The position numbers and the translations under genes were made by a program. The notes beneath the pieces were generated by a model. That model saw nothing but the letters and a program-made list of their open reading frames with translations, was not told the DNA's origin and did no database searches. From Arthrobacter globiformis NBRC 12137 (lineage in GTDB: Bacteria; Actinomycetota; Actinomycetes; Actinomycetales; Micrococcaceae), in contig NZ_BAEG01000027.1 in NCBI RefSeq assembly GCF_000238915.1, forward strand, positions 124,001 to 188,000: a DNA stretch of 64,000 nucleotides, given 5' to 3'. This document shows, one piece after another, positions 9,636-17,943 of the stretch; the stretch's first letter is position 1; each line of letters begins with the position of its first letter.

Positions 9636-11009
9636 ATGACCGCTGGTCCCATCGATCCGCCGACGCCGTTGACGCCGTCCGCGGAACAGGTCACACCCGC
9701 TTCCCATCAGGGAACCAAGCATGCACGCCGTGCCGCCGTTGCCAGTTTCATCGGCAGCACCCTTGAGTACTACGACTTCTTCATCTACGGGTCGGCGTCC
9801 GCGCTGATCTTCAACAAAATCTTCTTCCCTGGGATCGATCCCGCCTTGGGCACCATCCTGTCCATGGCCACCATCGGCATCGGCTACGTTGTCCGCCCGC
9901 TGGCCGCGAGCGTGATCGGGCACTACGGCGACCGCATCGGCCGCCGCCAGATGCTGGTGCTCACGCTCGTGGTGATGGGCGTGGCAACCTTCCTGATCGG
10001 CTGCCTGCCGCCCACCGCTGCCATTGGCGCGGCGGCCCCCATCCTGCTGGTCGTCCTGCGTGCCCTGCAGGGGGCCTCCGCCGCCGGTGAATCTGTTGGC
10101 GCCGTCACCATGACAATCGAACATGCCCCCAGCAACAAGCGGGCCTTCTACAGCAGCTGGGTCAACACCGGCGCGGCTGCCGGAATCATGCTCGCCTCGC
10201 TGGCGTTCCTTGCCGTTTCGATGCTGCCGCAGGAGGACCTGCTCAGCTGGGGCTGGCGCCTGCCGTTCCTTGCCAGCATCCTGGTGGTCGGCGTCGGGCT
10301 CTACATCCGCATGCGCCTTCCGGAGTCCGAGGTGTTCGAGGCCGCCAAGGAAGCCGAAACCGAAACTGAACTTCCCATCAAGGTGGTCCTCCGCGACCAC
10401 TGGACCACCATCATCAAGGTGATCTTCTTCGGGCTCTGGAGCGTGGTGTCCTCGGTTTTCGCCGCATTCGGCCTGGCCTACGCCACCAGCAAGTTCGGCA
10501 TCCCGGCGCCGGCCATGCTGGGCGTCACCATCCTCACGGCAGGGCTGGCGGTCATCGCCCAGCCCGCAGCCGGCATCCTCGCGGACAGGATCGGACGCAA
10601 GCCTGTCTTCATCACCGGAAACCTGATCTGCGCCGCCGCAGCGTTTGCCTTCTTCTGGTCCATCAGCACCACCTCGGTGCCGCTGATCTTTGCGACCGGC
10701 ATCCTGTTCATGACAGTGGGATACGGCATGGTCAACCCGCTCGGCCCGGCGATGACAGCCGAAATGTTCCCCACGAAGGTCCGCTACTCCGGAGCCGCCA
10801 CCGCCTCCCAGCTTGGCCTCGTTGTCACCGGCTTCGCACCCGCCATCGCGGCCGCGGTCGTCCAGCCGGGACCCATCGGATGGATCCCCGTGGCCGCGTT
10901 CACCGCAGCATGCTGCCTCGCCTCGGCTGCCGTGACCGCCATTTGGGTCAAGGAGACCTACAACGTAGCCACCGAGGACCTTGGAACCAAGGCAACCGCC
11001 AACACCTAA
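9636..11009 (+). CDS. MFS transporter, metabolite:H+ symporter (MHS) family
   Basis: A 457-aa, 12-helix permease. The MHS hallmarks are the N-terminal STLEYYDFFIYGSASAL (about residues 44-60), the loop motif GHYGDRIGRRQML near residues 92-104, and the repeat of that motif ILADRIGRKPVF near residues 313-324. MHS members import organic acids such as citrate, 2-oxoglutarate, shikimate or aromatic acids with protons. The ATG follows GTAGGAG. It leads a probable operon with the CocE-type hydrolase and DUF3237 gene and is controlled by the divergent PaaX-type regulator, so its substrate is probably a catabolised ester, amide or aromatic acid. Confidence 0.9.
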   Translation: MTAGPIDPPTPLTPSAEQVTPASHQGTKHARRAAVASFIGSTLEYYDFFIYGSASALIFNKIFFPGIDPALGTILSMATIGIGYVVRPLAASVIGHYGDRIGRRQMLVLTLVVMGVATFLIGCLPPTAAIGAAAPILLVVLRALQGASAAGESVGAVTMTIEHAPSNKRAFYSSWVNTGAAAGIMLASLAFLAVSMLPQEDLLSWGWRLPFLASILVVGVGLYIRMRLPESEVFEAAKEAETETELPIKVVLRDHWTTIIKVIFFGLWSVVSSVFAAFGLAYATSKFGIPAPAMLGVTILTAGLAVIAQPAAGILADRIGRKPVFITGNLICAAAAFAFFWSISTTSVPLIFATGILFMTVGYGMVNPLGPAMTAEMFPTKVRYSGAATASQLGLVVTGFAPAIAAAVVQPGPIGWIPVAAFTAACCLASAAVTAIWVKETYNVATEDLGTKATANT

Positions 11010-11027
11010 ACCTTTACCCCCGGGCAA

Positions 11028-11065
11028 GGAGGGAGTGACAGGGCACCCGCCCCGGCGCTCCCTCC
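11028..11065 (+). terminator. Weak hairpin between transporter and hydrolase
   Basis: GGAGGGAG at 11028-11035 pairs with CTCCCTCC at 11058-11065 across a 22-nt GC-rich loop. No T-run follows, so it would attenuate or stabilise rather than fully terminate transcription inside the operon. Confidence 0.35.
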
Positions 11066-11101
11066 CTGCAAATCCGGCCACACCACAGTGAGGAACCTTC
11101 C

Positions 11102-12847
11102 GTGACAGCCCGCCCCGTACTGATCGAACAAGACGTCGAAACCCCGCTCCCGGACGGCACCGTCCTGCGCTCCACCGTTTACCGCCCCGCGGATGGCGAG
11201 CCGTGCCCGGTCCTGCTGACCAGGACACCCTACGGCCGCGACCTCGCCGTCAATTCCGCCTACTTCAACCCAACAACCGTTGCGGCGGCCGGGTACGTCG
11301 TGATCATGCAGGACTGCCGCGGACGCTTCGGTTCCGACGGCGACTTTGACCCGTCAGTCAATGAAGCGTCCGACGGCGCCGCAACAGTCGAATGGGCAGC
11401 GCGGCTGCCGTACGCCAACGGTTCCGTCGGGATGTGGGGCCGGTCGTACTTCGCCGAAACCCAGTGGCGGGCGGCGTCCCTCGCCCCGGCCGGACTCGCC
11501 GCCCTGGCACCGGGCATCTCAGCGGGGGCCAACGCCAACAACGGCTCGCTGTACCGCGGCGGCGCCGTCGAACTCGGCTGCCGCTTCAGCTGGGGCCACG
11601 CGTCAGCCTCAGCCAACGAGGTGCTCCGTGAATTTTCGGAGGACGCTGAACGGCAGGGCAAGGAATTCCAGTCCTGGCTGGACCTGGACCGTTCGTTCGC
11701 CGGCGGCGACGCCTTCGACGCCCTCCCCCTGTCCGACCTCTCCGCCAGGCTCGGGACATTCATGAACCGTCACATCCTGCCCTCGGCCGGTGAATCCCCC
11801 GGGAACGGCTTCACCCGGCTGTGGGACGAAACTTCGGCGAAGCCGGTGCCGCTGCCCACCCTGCACATCGGCGGCTGGTTCGACATCTTCTGCCCGAGCA
11901 CACTCGCGCAGTACGCCATGCAGCTGGCGCACAGCCGGACGGGCGCCGCACCTGTGCCACGGCTCATCATGGGTCCGTGGACCCACACGAACTTCTCCGG
12001 CGGCTATGCGGATGTGAACTTCGGGGTGAACGCCGCCGCATCCGTGATGAACGGCCTGGGTGATCTTTCCGGGCTCCACACGGCCTGGTTCGATGCCGTG
12101 CTCAAGGACCGGCCGGAAAGCATGGGCCGTGTCCCCGCCGTCCTGCTGTACTTCATGGGCGAAAACCAGTGGCGCGGTTTTGACGAACTTCCCTCGCCGA
12201 ACAGCCACCGCAGCTGGTTCCTGGGTGCGGACGGGACCCTCATGGACACGCCCGCGTCCGGCGGGTCCATCGAATACGACTACGATCCCCTGGATCCTGT
12301 GCCCACGGTCGGCGGCGCCACCATGATCCATGGCGCGTATCCCGCCGGGCCGGCAAAGCAGCACGCTGTGGAAGCCAGGGCCGACGTCCTCACCTTCACC
12401 ACGGAGGAGTTCGAGGAGCCGGTCACGCTGTTCGGTGAAGTCACCGCCACCTTCTTCGCCGCCTCCACCGCCGTCGATACGGATTTTGTGGTGCGGCTGT
12501 GCCGGGTGGCTCCGGACGGAACGTCACTGAGCATTGCCGATGGAATTGTCCGGGCCTCCTGGCGGGACAGCCATGCCGGGACCGGCCTGTTCCAGCCCGG
12601 CCACGCGCCGTCGCCGATCGAACCGGGCAGGGCCTACGAGTACTCAGTCAGCCTGTGGCAGACCGCCTACACATTTGCCGCGGGCGACAGGCTGCGGGTC
12701 CAGGTCACGTCCAGCTGCCATCCGCGCTGGGACCGCAACCTCAACACCGGACGGCTGGCTTATGACTCGGCCGAGACCGTGGTTGCCCGGCAGACCATCC
12801 TGTTCGGCGAGGACCATCCGAGCCGCCTGACAGCAGGCATCCTGTGA
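11102..12847 (+). CDS. CocE/NonD-family serine hydrolase
   Basis: A 581-aa X-Pro dipeptidyl-peptidase/CocE-type alpha/beta hydrolase. The nucleophile elbow is GMWGRSYFAE near residue 114-123. The acid is probably the Asp in HIGGWFDIF near residue 260, and the base the His in MGPWTHTNF near residue 294. A C-terminal jelly-roll domain (from VTLFGEVTATFFA onward) is typical for CocE enzymes, which cleave esters, acyl-amino acids or X-Pro peptides. The GTG start follows a GAGGA site. It overlaps the DUF3237 gene by 4 nt, so the two act together. There is no signal peptide, so the substrate is probably imported by the preceding transporter. Confidence 0.9.
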   Translation: MTARPVLIEQDVETPLPDGTVLRSTVYRPADGEPCPVLLTRTPYGRDLAVNSAYFNPTTVAAAGYVVIMQDCRGRFGSDGDFDPSVNEASDGAATVEWAARLPYANGSVGMWGRSYFAETQWRAASLAPAGLAALAPGISAGANANNGSLYRGGAVELGCRFSWGHASASANEVLREFSEDAERQGKEFQSWLDLDRSFAGGDAFDALPLSDLSARLGTFMNRHILPSAGESPGNGFTRLWDETSAKPVPLPTLHIGGWFDIFCPSTLAQYAMQLAHSRTGAAPVPRLIMGPWTHTNFSGGYADVNFGVNAAASVMNGLGDLSGLHTAWFDAVLKDRPESMGRVPAVLLYFMGENQWRGFDELPSPNSHRSWFLGADGTLMDTPASGGSIEYDYDPLDPVPTVGGATMIHGAYPAGPAKQHAVEARADVLTFTTEEFEEPVTLFGEVTATFFAASTAVDTDFVVRLCRVAPDGTSLSIADGIVRASWRDSHAGTGLFQPGHAPSPIEPGRAYEYSVSLWQTAYTFAAGDRLRVQVTSSCHPRWDRNLNTGRLAYDSAETVVARQTILFGEDHPSRLTAGIL

Positions 12848-13332
12848 CCGCCCCGCCGGAAGCACGGCAATCCCCGGCAGCCCCCGGGTTCACCTTCCTG
12901 GCGGAACTGTCAGTCACCGTCGGCGAGCCGATCGACGTCGGGCCCACCCCGGAAGGCCACCGCCGCATCATCCCCATCACCGGCGGAACAGTCAGCGGCC
13001 CGCGCCTGAACGGACGGGTCCTGCCGGGCGGCGCCGACTACCAGCTCCTCCTTAGTCCCACACTGACGGAACTGGACGCGCGCTATGTCCTGGAGACCAC
13101 GGACGGCCACCGCATCTTTGTTCAGAATTCGGCGCTGCGCCACGGGAGTGACGAGGACATGGGGCGGCTCAACCGCGGCGAGCCCGTAAATGCCGGCAGC
13201 ATCTACTTCCGCTGCTGGCCACGGCTCACCGCGTCCGCGCCGGAATGGGACTGGCTCAATACGCGGCTGGCGGTGGGGACCGGCGAACGGCATCCGGACC
13301 GCGTGGTGATCCGGGTCTTCGTGATCGACTGA
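12844..13332 (+). CDS. DUF3237 domain protein
   Basis: A 162-aa protein matching the DUF3237 (UPF0311) pattern: FTFLAELSVTVGEPIDVG at the start, then GHRRIIPITGGTVSGP, LPGGADYQLL and the C-terminal NTRLAVGTGERHPDRVVIRVF. Family members are small beta-barrel-like proteins of unknown function. A GTG start overlaps the hydrolase stop (GTGA). DUF3237 proteins are often found with catabolic genes; a role as an accessory lactonase or isomerase in the same pathway would be a guess. Confidence 0.87.
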   Translation: MTAPPEARQSPAAPGFTFLAELSVTVGEPIDVGPTPEGHRRIIPITGGTVSGPRLNGRVLPGGADYQLLLSPTLTELDARYVLETTDGHRIFVQNSALRHGSDEDMGRLNRGEPVNAGSIYFRCWPRLTASAPEWDWLNTRLAVGTGERHPDRVVIRVFVID

Positions 13333-13339
13333 CGAGCTT

Positions 13340-13397
13340 TTGTCCACGTATTGGTTTCTGAAGGCCCCCGAACTCGCGATACGTGTACAAAAACTCC
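13340..13397 (+). repeat. Dispersed palindromic repeat, copy 2
   Basis: The second copy of the element at 8458-8514. Its outer arms are better preserved here: TTGTCCACGTAT pairs with ATACGTGTACAA with only one internal mismatch. The copy lies exactly between the convergent DUF3237 and aldolase genes and reaches to within 3 nt of the aldolase stop. There it could act as a bidirectional terminator. Confidence 0.8.
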
Positions 13398-13399
13398 GG

Positions 13400-14269
13400 T
13401 CAGCGGCTGAGGATCGCCAGCGTGCTCGTGCCGAAGTCCTTGGCGGCGGCGTTCCACCGGGTCAGGAGTCCCTGCAGGTTCTCGCCGTCGGACCGGTGCG
13501 CGGGGAGCTGTTCCTCCAGCGTGGCGAGGACGCCGGTGCGGAGTTCGGTATTGAAGTTGACCTTGCCCACGTTCATGGCGGGCGCCTTGGCCAGCTCGTC
13601 CGCCGGAATGCCCGAGGCGCCATGAAGCACCAGCGGGATGTGCGTGCGCACGGCAATGTCCTGCAGGACGTCCCAGCGCAGCCGCGGCTCGCCCTTGTAC
13701 TTCCCGTGGACGTTGCCCACGGCGACGGCGAGCAGCTGTGCGCCCGTCCGTGCCACGAAGTCCTCGACCTGGGCGGAGTCGGTGAGCCCGGCAACCTCGT
13801 TGCCCGCCCCGTCGCCCTCCGTGCCGAAGGCCCTGTCCTCGTCCCCGGCCAAGCCGCCGAGTTCAGCCTCCAGGACCACTTCGGCATGCCCTTGGGCTTC
13901 GAGTGCGGAACGCACTGCGCACACCAAGGCAATGTTGTCCTCGTACGGCAGCGCCGAGCCGTCCGCCAGGACGGAGTCGGCCCCCGCGGCGACGGCGGCG
14001 GAAATGACGTCAAGGTCTGTGGCGTGGTCCAGCTGCACGGCAACCGGGACGGACGCGTCGTCGGCCAGACCCCGGAGCGCGGAGATGAGCCTCAGTCCGT
14101 TGGCCGTGGCGGCAGTCTTGGGCGCCACCAGCAGGATGACGCCGCGCTGCCCTTCCTCGGCGGCGCTCACCACCGCCAGCGCCGTGGTGAAGTCGTAGCA
14201 GGTGAACGCCGGCACGGCCGACCCCCGTTTGAGGGCGGACACCACCAGCTCATCGAGTTGTGCCCGCAT
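13400..14269 (-). CDS. Class II (ketose-bisphosphate type) aldolase
   Basis: A zinc-dependent class II aldolase of 289 aa, FbaA/GatY type. The motifs in order are QLDHATD (zinc and substrate site, near residue 75), VLADGSALPYEDN, EAELGGLAGDED, VGNVHGKYKG, LHGASGIP and VNFNTELR (phosphate-binding end). It starts one base before the end of the dehydrogenase gene (TGATG), so it is the last gene of the kinase-dehydrogenase-aldolase operon. In this context it probably splits the phosphorylated four-carbon or related sugar-acid product into a triose-phosphate-level product. True fructose-bisphosphate aldolase activity is less likely. Confidence 0.88.
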   Translation of the reverse strand: MRAQLDELVVSALKRGSAVPAFTCYDFTTALAVVSAAEEGQRGVILLVAPKTAATANGLRLISALRGLADDASVPVAVQLDHATDLDVISAAVAAGADSVLADGSALPYEDNIALVCAVRSALEAQGHAEVVLEAELGGLAGDEDRAFGTEGDGAGNEVAGLTDSAQVEDFVARTGAQLLAVAVGNVHGKYKGEPRLRWDVLQDIAVRTHIPLVLHGASGIPADELAKAPAMNVGKVNFNTELRTGVLATLEEQLPAHRSDGENLQGLLTRWNAAAKDFGTSTLAILSR

Positions 14270-15177
14270 CAGCCTTCCCCGCCGGTGCGCTTGGTGGGGG
14301 CAACAACCTTGATGACGGCGGAGTCGTCAGCGGCGGCCAGCCCGTGGGCCTGGCCCAGCAGGTACAGCTGCTCGGCCGCGGCAGCAACGGGGGTCGCCAG
14401 TCCGGCACTGCGCGTAGCCTTGCCCACAATGCCCATGTCCTTGACGAAGATGTCGAGGCGGCTGAGCACCTCGGCGCCTTCCTCGGTGTAGGCCTCCAGG
14501 ATGCGCGGTCCGCGGTTGGACAGCATGAACGAGCCCGCCGCGCCGGCCTCCAGCGCGGCCAGGGTCTTCGCCTGGTCCAGGCCCAGCGCGTCGGCCAGCG
14601 CCATTGCTTCAGCGGCAGCCGCAATGTGGATACCGCACAGCAGCTGGTTGACGGTCTTCAGCGCCTGGCCGTCACCGGGCTTGTCGCCCACGACGGTCAG
14701 CGTCGACGCGAGCAGCTCAAGGACCGGACGCGCAGATTCCAGCGCCTTGGGTTCGGCTCCGACGACGATCAGCAGGTCGCCCTCGCCTGCACGCTTCGGG
14801 CCGCCGGACAACGGGGCGTCCACAAGCCCGACGCCGAATTCGGCCAGGCGCGCGACGGTGGACGGAATCGCCTCGGTGCCCACGGTGCTGGTCAGGATGA
14901 CGACGGCGCCCGGCTTCAGTACCGAGGCCACGCCGTTCCCGCCGAACAGAACATCGTCGAGCTGTTCGCTGTTGCGCACGGCGAGCAGCAGGGCGTCAGT
15001 GTCCTGGGCGGCGTCACGGGCGGAAGCGAAGGTCTTCACACCGGATTCTTCGGCGAGGCGCAGGCGCGGTTCGGCGATGTCGAACCCGTGGACGGTCAGC
15101 TGGCTGGCGAGTCGGGTGGCCATGGGCAGGCCCATGGCGCCCAGGCCGAGGACGGTGACTTTGTAATTCGAGGTCAT
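14269..15177 (-). CDS. 3-hydroxyacid dehydrogenase (LtnD-like)
   Basis: A 302-aa NAD(P)-dependent beta-hydroxyacid dehydrogenase family member. The Rossmann motif VLGLGAMGLPMATRLA is at residues 9-24, the family signature APLSGGPKRAGEGDL near 120, and the catalytic-lysine segment GDGQALKTVNQLL near 163-175. Members of this family next to DUF1537 kinases oxidise L-threonate or D-erythronate to 2-oxo acids (LtnD, known from Ralstonia and others). It lies between the kinase and the aldolase of the same operon, 62 nt after the kinase. Confidence 0.87.
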   Translation of the reverse strand: MTSNYKVTVLGLGAMGLPMATRLASQLTVHGFDIAEPRLRLAEESGVKTFASARDAAQDTDALLLAVRNSEQLDDVLFGGNGVASVLKPGAVVILTSTVGTEAIPSTVARLAEFGVGLVDAPLSGGPKRAGEGDLLIVVGAEPKALESARPVLELLASTLTVVGDKPGDGQALKTVNQLLCGIHIAAAAEAMALADALGLDQAKTLAALEAGAAGSFMLSNRGPRILEAYTEEGAEVLSRLDIFVKDMGIVGKATRSAGLATPVAAAAEQLYLLGQAHGLAAADDSAVIKVVAPTKRTGGEG

Positions 15178-15239
15178 GGTGTTCTCCGTTGAAGTTTCTT
15201 GGGCCCGCGCGTACTGGGTTCCTGGCCGAGCTTGCGAGG

Positions 15240-16721
15240 TTAGGGGGTACGCGGGGACGTGTTGCTGAGCTTGCTGGTGACCTGGGCGAGCGACTCGTCG
15301 TCACCGACGTTGCCGGCAAAAACGATGTACGGGATCCCCTTGGCCGGGCCGTCAACCGGCTCCCACAGGCTCACGATGCCGGGCAGCATGGGCCCGCGGA
15401 CGATCGCGTGCCGGATCTCCAGCCCGTGCGCGGCAACATCCGAGGATGTGATCCCGCCCTTGGCGATGACGAACCGCGGCGGGAAGGTCTTCAGTGTCCG
15501 GTTCACTACGGCGACGACGGCGGCGGACACGGTGCGTGCGATCCGCAGGCTTTCGGCCGGGTCATCGGTCTTGATGAGCAGGCGGCTGGTGTGGACGATG
15601 ACGTCGCCGCTGCGCAATGCCGCCACCACGGCATCCACCGTCTGGTCGAGGTAGGCGGGTGCATCCTCGCCCAGGAGGTGTTCGACGTCGATCTCCACGA
15701 TGCGCGCACTGCTGTGCCGGTCGGTGAGCACCTTGAGCTGCCTGGTGGTCACGCCCACATGCGAGCCGACCACGATCAGGCCGCCGGCTTCGGACGGGGT
15801 GTTGCCCGCGTAGGCTTCCTCGCCGCTGAGCTCGGGCCGGATGTCCTGGCCGATCCGGGCGCGCATGAACGGCGGGCCAACCCGATACAGCAGCTTCTTT
15901 CCGCGGCGCTCGGCCTCTTCCAGCCCGAGGGCCAGGGCGCGCATGTCGTTTTCCGTGACGATGTCCACCACGATGGGCGTGGACTGCGTGGCCGGCTCGA
16001 TGGCGTCAGCAATTGCCTTGGCCGACACCTCAGCCTGCCCGGTGGCGGAACCGGCGCGGATGATGTTCAGGTCCAGCACGATCACGGAGTCCGCGGCAAA
16101 CCGCCCCTGCGACTTCTCTTCCACGTACTTGGCCATCTCGGAATTGGCGAAGCCGAAGGTGGCATCCTTGGCGAATTCGGTCTCGGCAACGGGGGTCAGC
16201 TCGCCGGCCCCGGGTCCGCGAGTGTAGTGGACACCGCCAATGGTGATGCGGCCGGCGTCGGGAAATGCGGGAACCATCACGACGCCGTCGGTGGCCTCTC
16301 CGCTTTCTGCCGCCACCGTGGCGGCGATGACGTCCGGTTCCAGGGGGAAGTGGCCGCGGAGGGTCGAATCACTGCGGCTAACAAAGCCGAGCCGGACCTC
16401 TCCGTCGCGGGCAGCGGCCAGGGCGTTGCGCACCACCTCTTCGTTGCGGGCGGCTGCTTCTTCCGGGTCGAGGCTCCGGGTGTTGGTCAGCACGTACACG
16501 GCGGGCTTACCCTGATGCAGAGCCCACTGGAAGTCCTCGACTTCCCAGCGGGTGAGCACAGGGAGATCTGCCACCGACTGGGTGCCGGTGGGGTCGTCGT
16601 CGAGCACCACGAGGACGCGCGGGGACGTTGCCGCCGTGGCCGCAACGGCGTCGGCAACCTGCCGGGCGGGGATCTGGAGCTCGGCGGGAAAGGCGGCCAG
16701 GACGTCGGATTCGAGGGGCAC
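15240..16721 (-). CDS. Four-carbon acid sugar kinase (DUF1537, OtnK/DtnK family)
   Basis: A 493-aa kinase of the DUF1537 family with both domains. The N-terminal domain has the nucleotide-adjacent VLDDDPTGTQSVADLP near residue 41 and SRSDSTLRGHFPLE near 115. The C-terminal domain has IVVGSHVGVTTRQL and the glycine-rich end RFVIAKGGITSSDVAAHGL. Such kinases phosphorylate 3-oxo-tetronates or related four-carbon acids. It is the first gene of the operon, and a FadR-type operator lies in front of it. No OtnI isomerase or OtnC decarboxylase is in the window, so the route differs from the best-known threonate pathway. Confidence 0.9.
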   Translation of the reverse strand: MPLESDVLAAFPAELQIPARQVADAVAATAATSPRVLVVLDDDPTGTQSVADLPVLTRWEVEDFQWALHQGKPAVYVLTNTRSLDPEEAAARNEEVVRNALAAARDGEVRLGFVSRSDSTLRGHFPLEPDVIAATVAAESGEATDGVVMVPAFPDAGRITIGGVHYTRGPGAGELTPVAETEFAKDATFGFANSEMAKYVEEKSQGRFAADSVIVLDLNIIRAGSATGQAEVSAKAIADAIEPATQSTPIVVDIVTENDMRALALGLEEAERRGKKLLYRVGPPFMRARIGQDIRPELSGEEAYAGNTPSEAGGLIVVGSHVGVTTRQLKVLTDRHSSARIVEIDVEHLLGEDAPAYLDQTVDAVVAALRSGDVIVHTSRLLIKTDDPAESLRIARTVSAAVVAVVNRTLKTFPPRFVIAKGGITSSDVAAHGLEIRHAIVRGPMLPGIVSLWEPVDGPAKGIPYIVFAGNVGDDESLAQVTSKLSNTSPRTP

Positions 16722-16764
16722 TGTGCACTCCGTTGTGTCGAAACTGTCATGCGGATGATTTGTC

Positions 16765-16779
16765 AGATGTCAGACATCT
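16765..16779. promoter_or_regulatory. FadR/GntR-type operator in the divergent gap
   Basis: A perfect palindrome, AGATGT-CAG-ACATCT, with the GT-N3-AC core characteristic of FadR-subfamily regulators. It lies 44 nt from the kinase start and 97 nt from the regulator start, so one site could control both divergent transcripts. Binding by the neighbouring regulator is inferred. Confidence 0.75.
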
Positions 16780-16875
16780 TGCGTCTGGTGCTAGTGTGGC
16801 ATAACGCACAGCACGTGCGCAAGTACACTTTTGCAGACATCACGGCTGAAGGGCCGCACACGCTGAACGGAAGAA

Positions 16876-17577
16876 ATGGCACGCAAATCATTGGTGGGCG
16901 TCGTCGCCGACGAACTCCTTGACCGCATCATCTCCGGCGAGTTTCCGCCGGGCAGCAGCGTGCCGGGAGAGCTCGAACTCAGCGCGCGGCACGACGTCAG
17001 CCGCATGACGGTGCGGGAGGCGATGAAGACGCTTGAAGCGCAGCGCATCCTCAGCGTGGAACGGGGCCGCGGCACGTTCGTGAACCCGCTGAACCGCTGG
17101 TCGTCACTGGAGGCAGTGCTCCGGGCCGCCTCCGAGGGCCAGAACGGGCCGGCCGCCGCGGTCCAGCTGATCGAGCTGCGCCGGATGCTGGAAACAGGCG
17201 CCTGCGAACTGGCGGCCCAGCGCATCACCGATGACGAGCTTGATGGCCTTCGGAACTGCGTGGCGGATATGCGGAAGGCGCACCAGGCCAACAACGTGGC
17301 GAGCTTTGTTGCCGCCGACCTGGCATTCCATGACCAGATTCTCCACGCGTCCGAGAACGTCTTCGTGGCAGTCCTCTTCGAACCGCTGCACCGGGTTCTC
17401 GAAAAGGGCCGAACGGAAACCTCGAAGGTGCCTGATATCCAGGAGCATGCGATCGGGCACCACCAGAACATTTTCGAGGCCCTGGCTGCCCGCGATCCGC
17501 GGCAGGCACGCAACGCCATGGACGCCCACATGCAGCAGACCCTCGACGACCTCAGAAGCTACGTGCTGGAAGCCTAG
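16876..17577 (+). CDS. FadR/GntR-family regulator with FCD domain
   Basis: A 233-aa regulator. Residues 5-75 are the GntR winged helix (LLDRIISGEFPPGSSVPGEL, then DVSRMTVREAMKTLEAQRI and the wing RGRGTFV). Residues 95-225 are the helical FCD ligand domain with the metal/ligand residues in ADLAFHDQIL and a late AHMQQTL histidine. It is divergent from the kinase-dehydrogenase-aldolase operon and almost certainly its ligand-responsive repressor. The likely inducer is the four-carbon sugar acid or an early intermediate. Confidence 0.9.
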   Translation: MARKSLVGVVADELLDRIISGEFPPGSSVPGELELSARHDVSRMTVREAMKTLEAQRILSVERGRGTFVNPLNRWSSLEAVLRAASEGQNGPAAAVQLIELRRMLETGACELAAQRITDDELDGLRNCVADMRKAHQANNVASFVAADLAFHDQILHASENVFVAVLFEPLHRVLEKGRTETSKVPDIQEHAIGHHQNIFEALAARDPRQARNAMDAHMQQTLDDLRSYVLEA

Positions 17578-17652
17578 TCCCTGGGCGCCTCGTCCGATAC
17601 TCTGCAGGAACGGCCCGCAGCCGGGTATCGATGGCGATCACGAGGAGCGAAG

Positions 17653-17865
17653 ATGTCTAATAACACCTACAGCATTTCTGAAATTGTCGGAACCTCGACC
17701 GAAGGCGTCGACGCGGCCGTCCGCAACGGCATTTCCGACGCCGCAAAGACCCTGCGCAACCTGGACTGGTTCGAGGTCAAAGAGATCCGTGGCCATCTCG
17801 AGAACGGCCAGGTGGCGGACTGGCAGGTCACCCTCAAGCTCGGATTCCGCCTGGAGCGGGACTGA
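17653..17865 (+). CDS. Dodecin-family flavin-binding protein
   Basis: A 70-aa protein with the dodecin pattern: Y-S-I-S-E-I-VGTS, then the helix VDAAVRNGISDAAKTLRNL, then LDWFEVKEIRGHLE with the flavin-stacking tryptophan near residue 36, then WQVTLKLGFRLE. Dodecins form hollow dodecamers that store or buffer flavins. The ATG follows GAGGAGCGAAG. It is a stand-alone gene closed by the strong hairpin at 17898-17940. Confidence 0.93.
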   Translation: MSNNTYSISEIVGTSTEGVDAAVRNGISDAAKTLRNLDWFEVKEIRGHLENGQVADWQVTLKLGFRLERD

Positions 17866-17897
17866 CCGCGCGGCAGCGGAACAGCGGTAGCGGAACT

Positions 17898-17940
17898 AAT
17901 AATGCGGCGCCGGCTGTTGTTCAGCCGGCGCCGCATTATT
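17898..17940 (+). terminator. Strong hairpin after dodecin
   Basis: A perfect 19-bp stem (left arm AATAATGCGGCGCCGGCTG, 5-nt loop TTGTT, exact complementary right arm). The A-rich left foot and T-rich right foot make it a bidirectional terminator for the dodecin gene and the small convergent gene at 17944-18135. Confidence 0.9.
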
Positions 17941-17943
17941 TGC

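Noticed and set aside
9522..11228. A 568-codon minus-strand frame across the MHS transporter
   Set aside because: It is antisense to a clear 12-helix permease and has low-complexity composition; no ribosome site or family motif.
15189..16922. 577-codon plus-strand frame antisense to the DUF1537 kinase
   Set aside because: Shadow frame without motifs; the minus strand has both kinase domains and the promoter and operator are placed for it.
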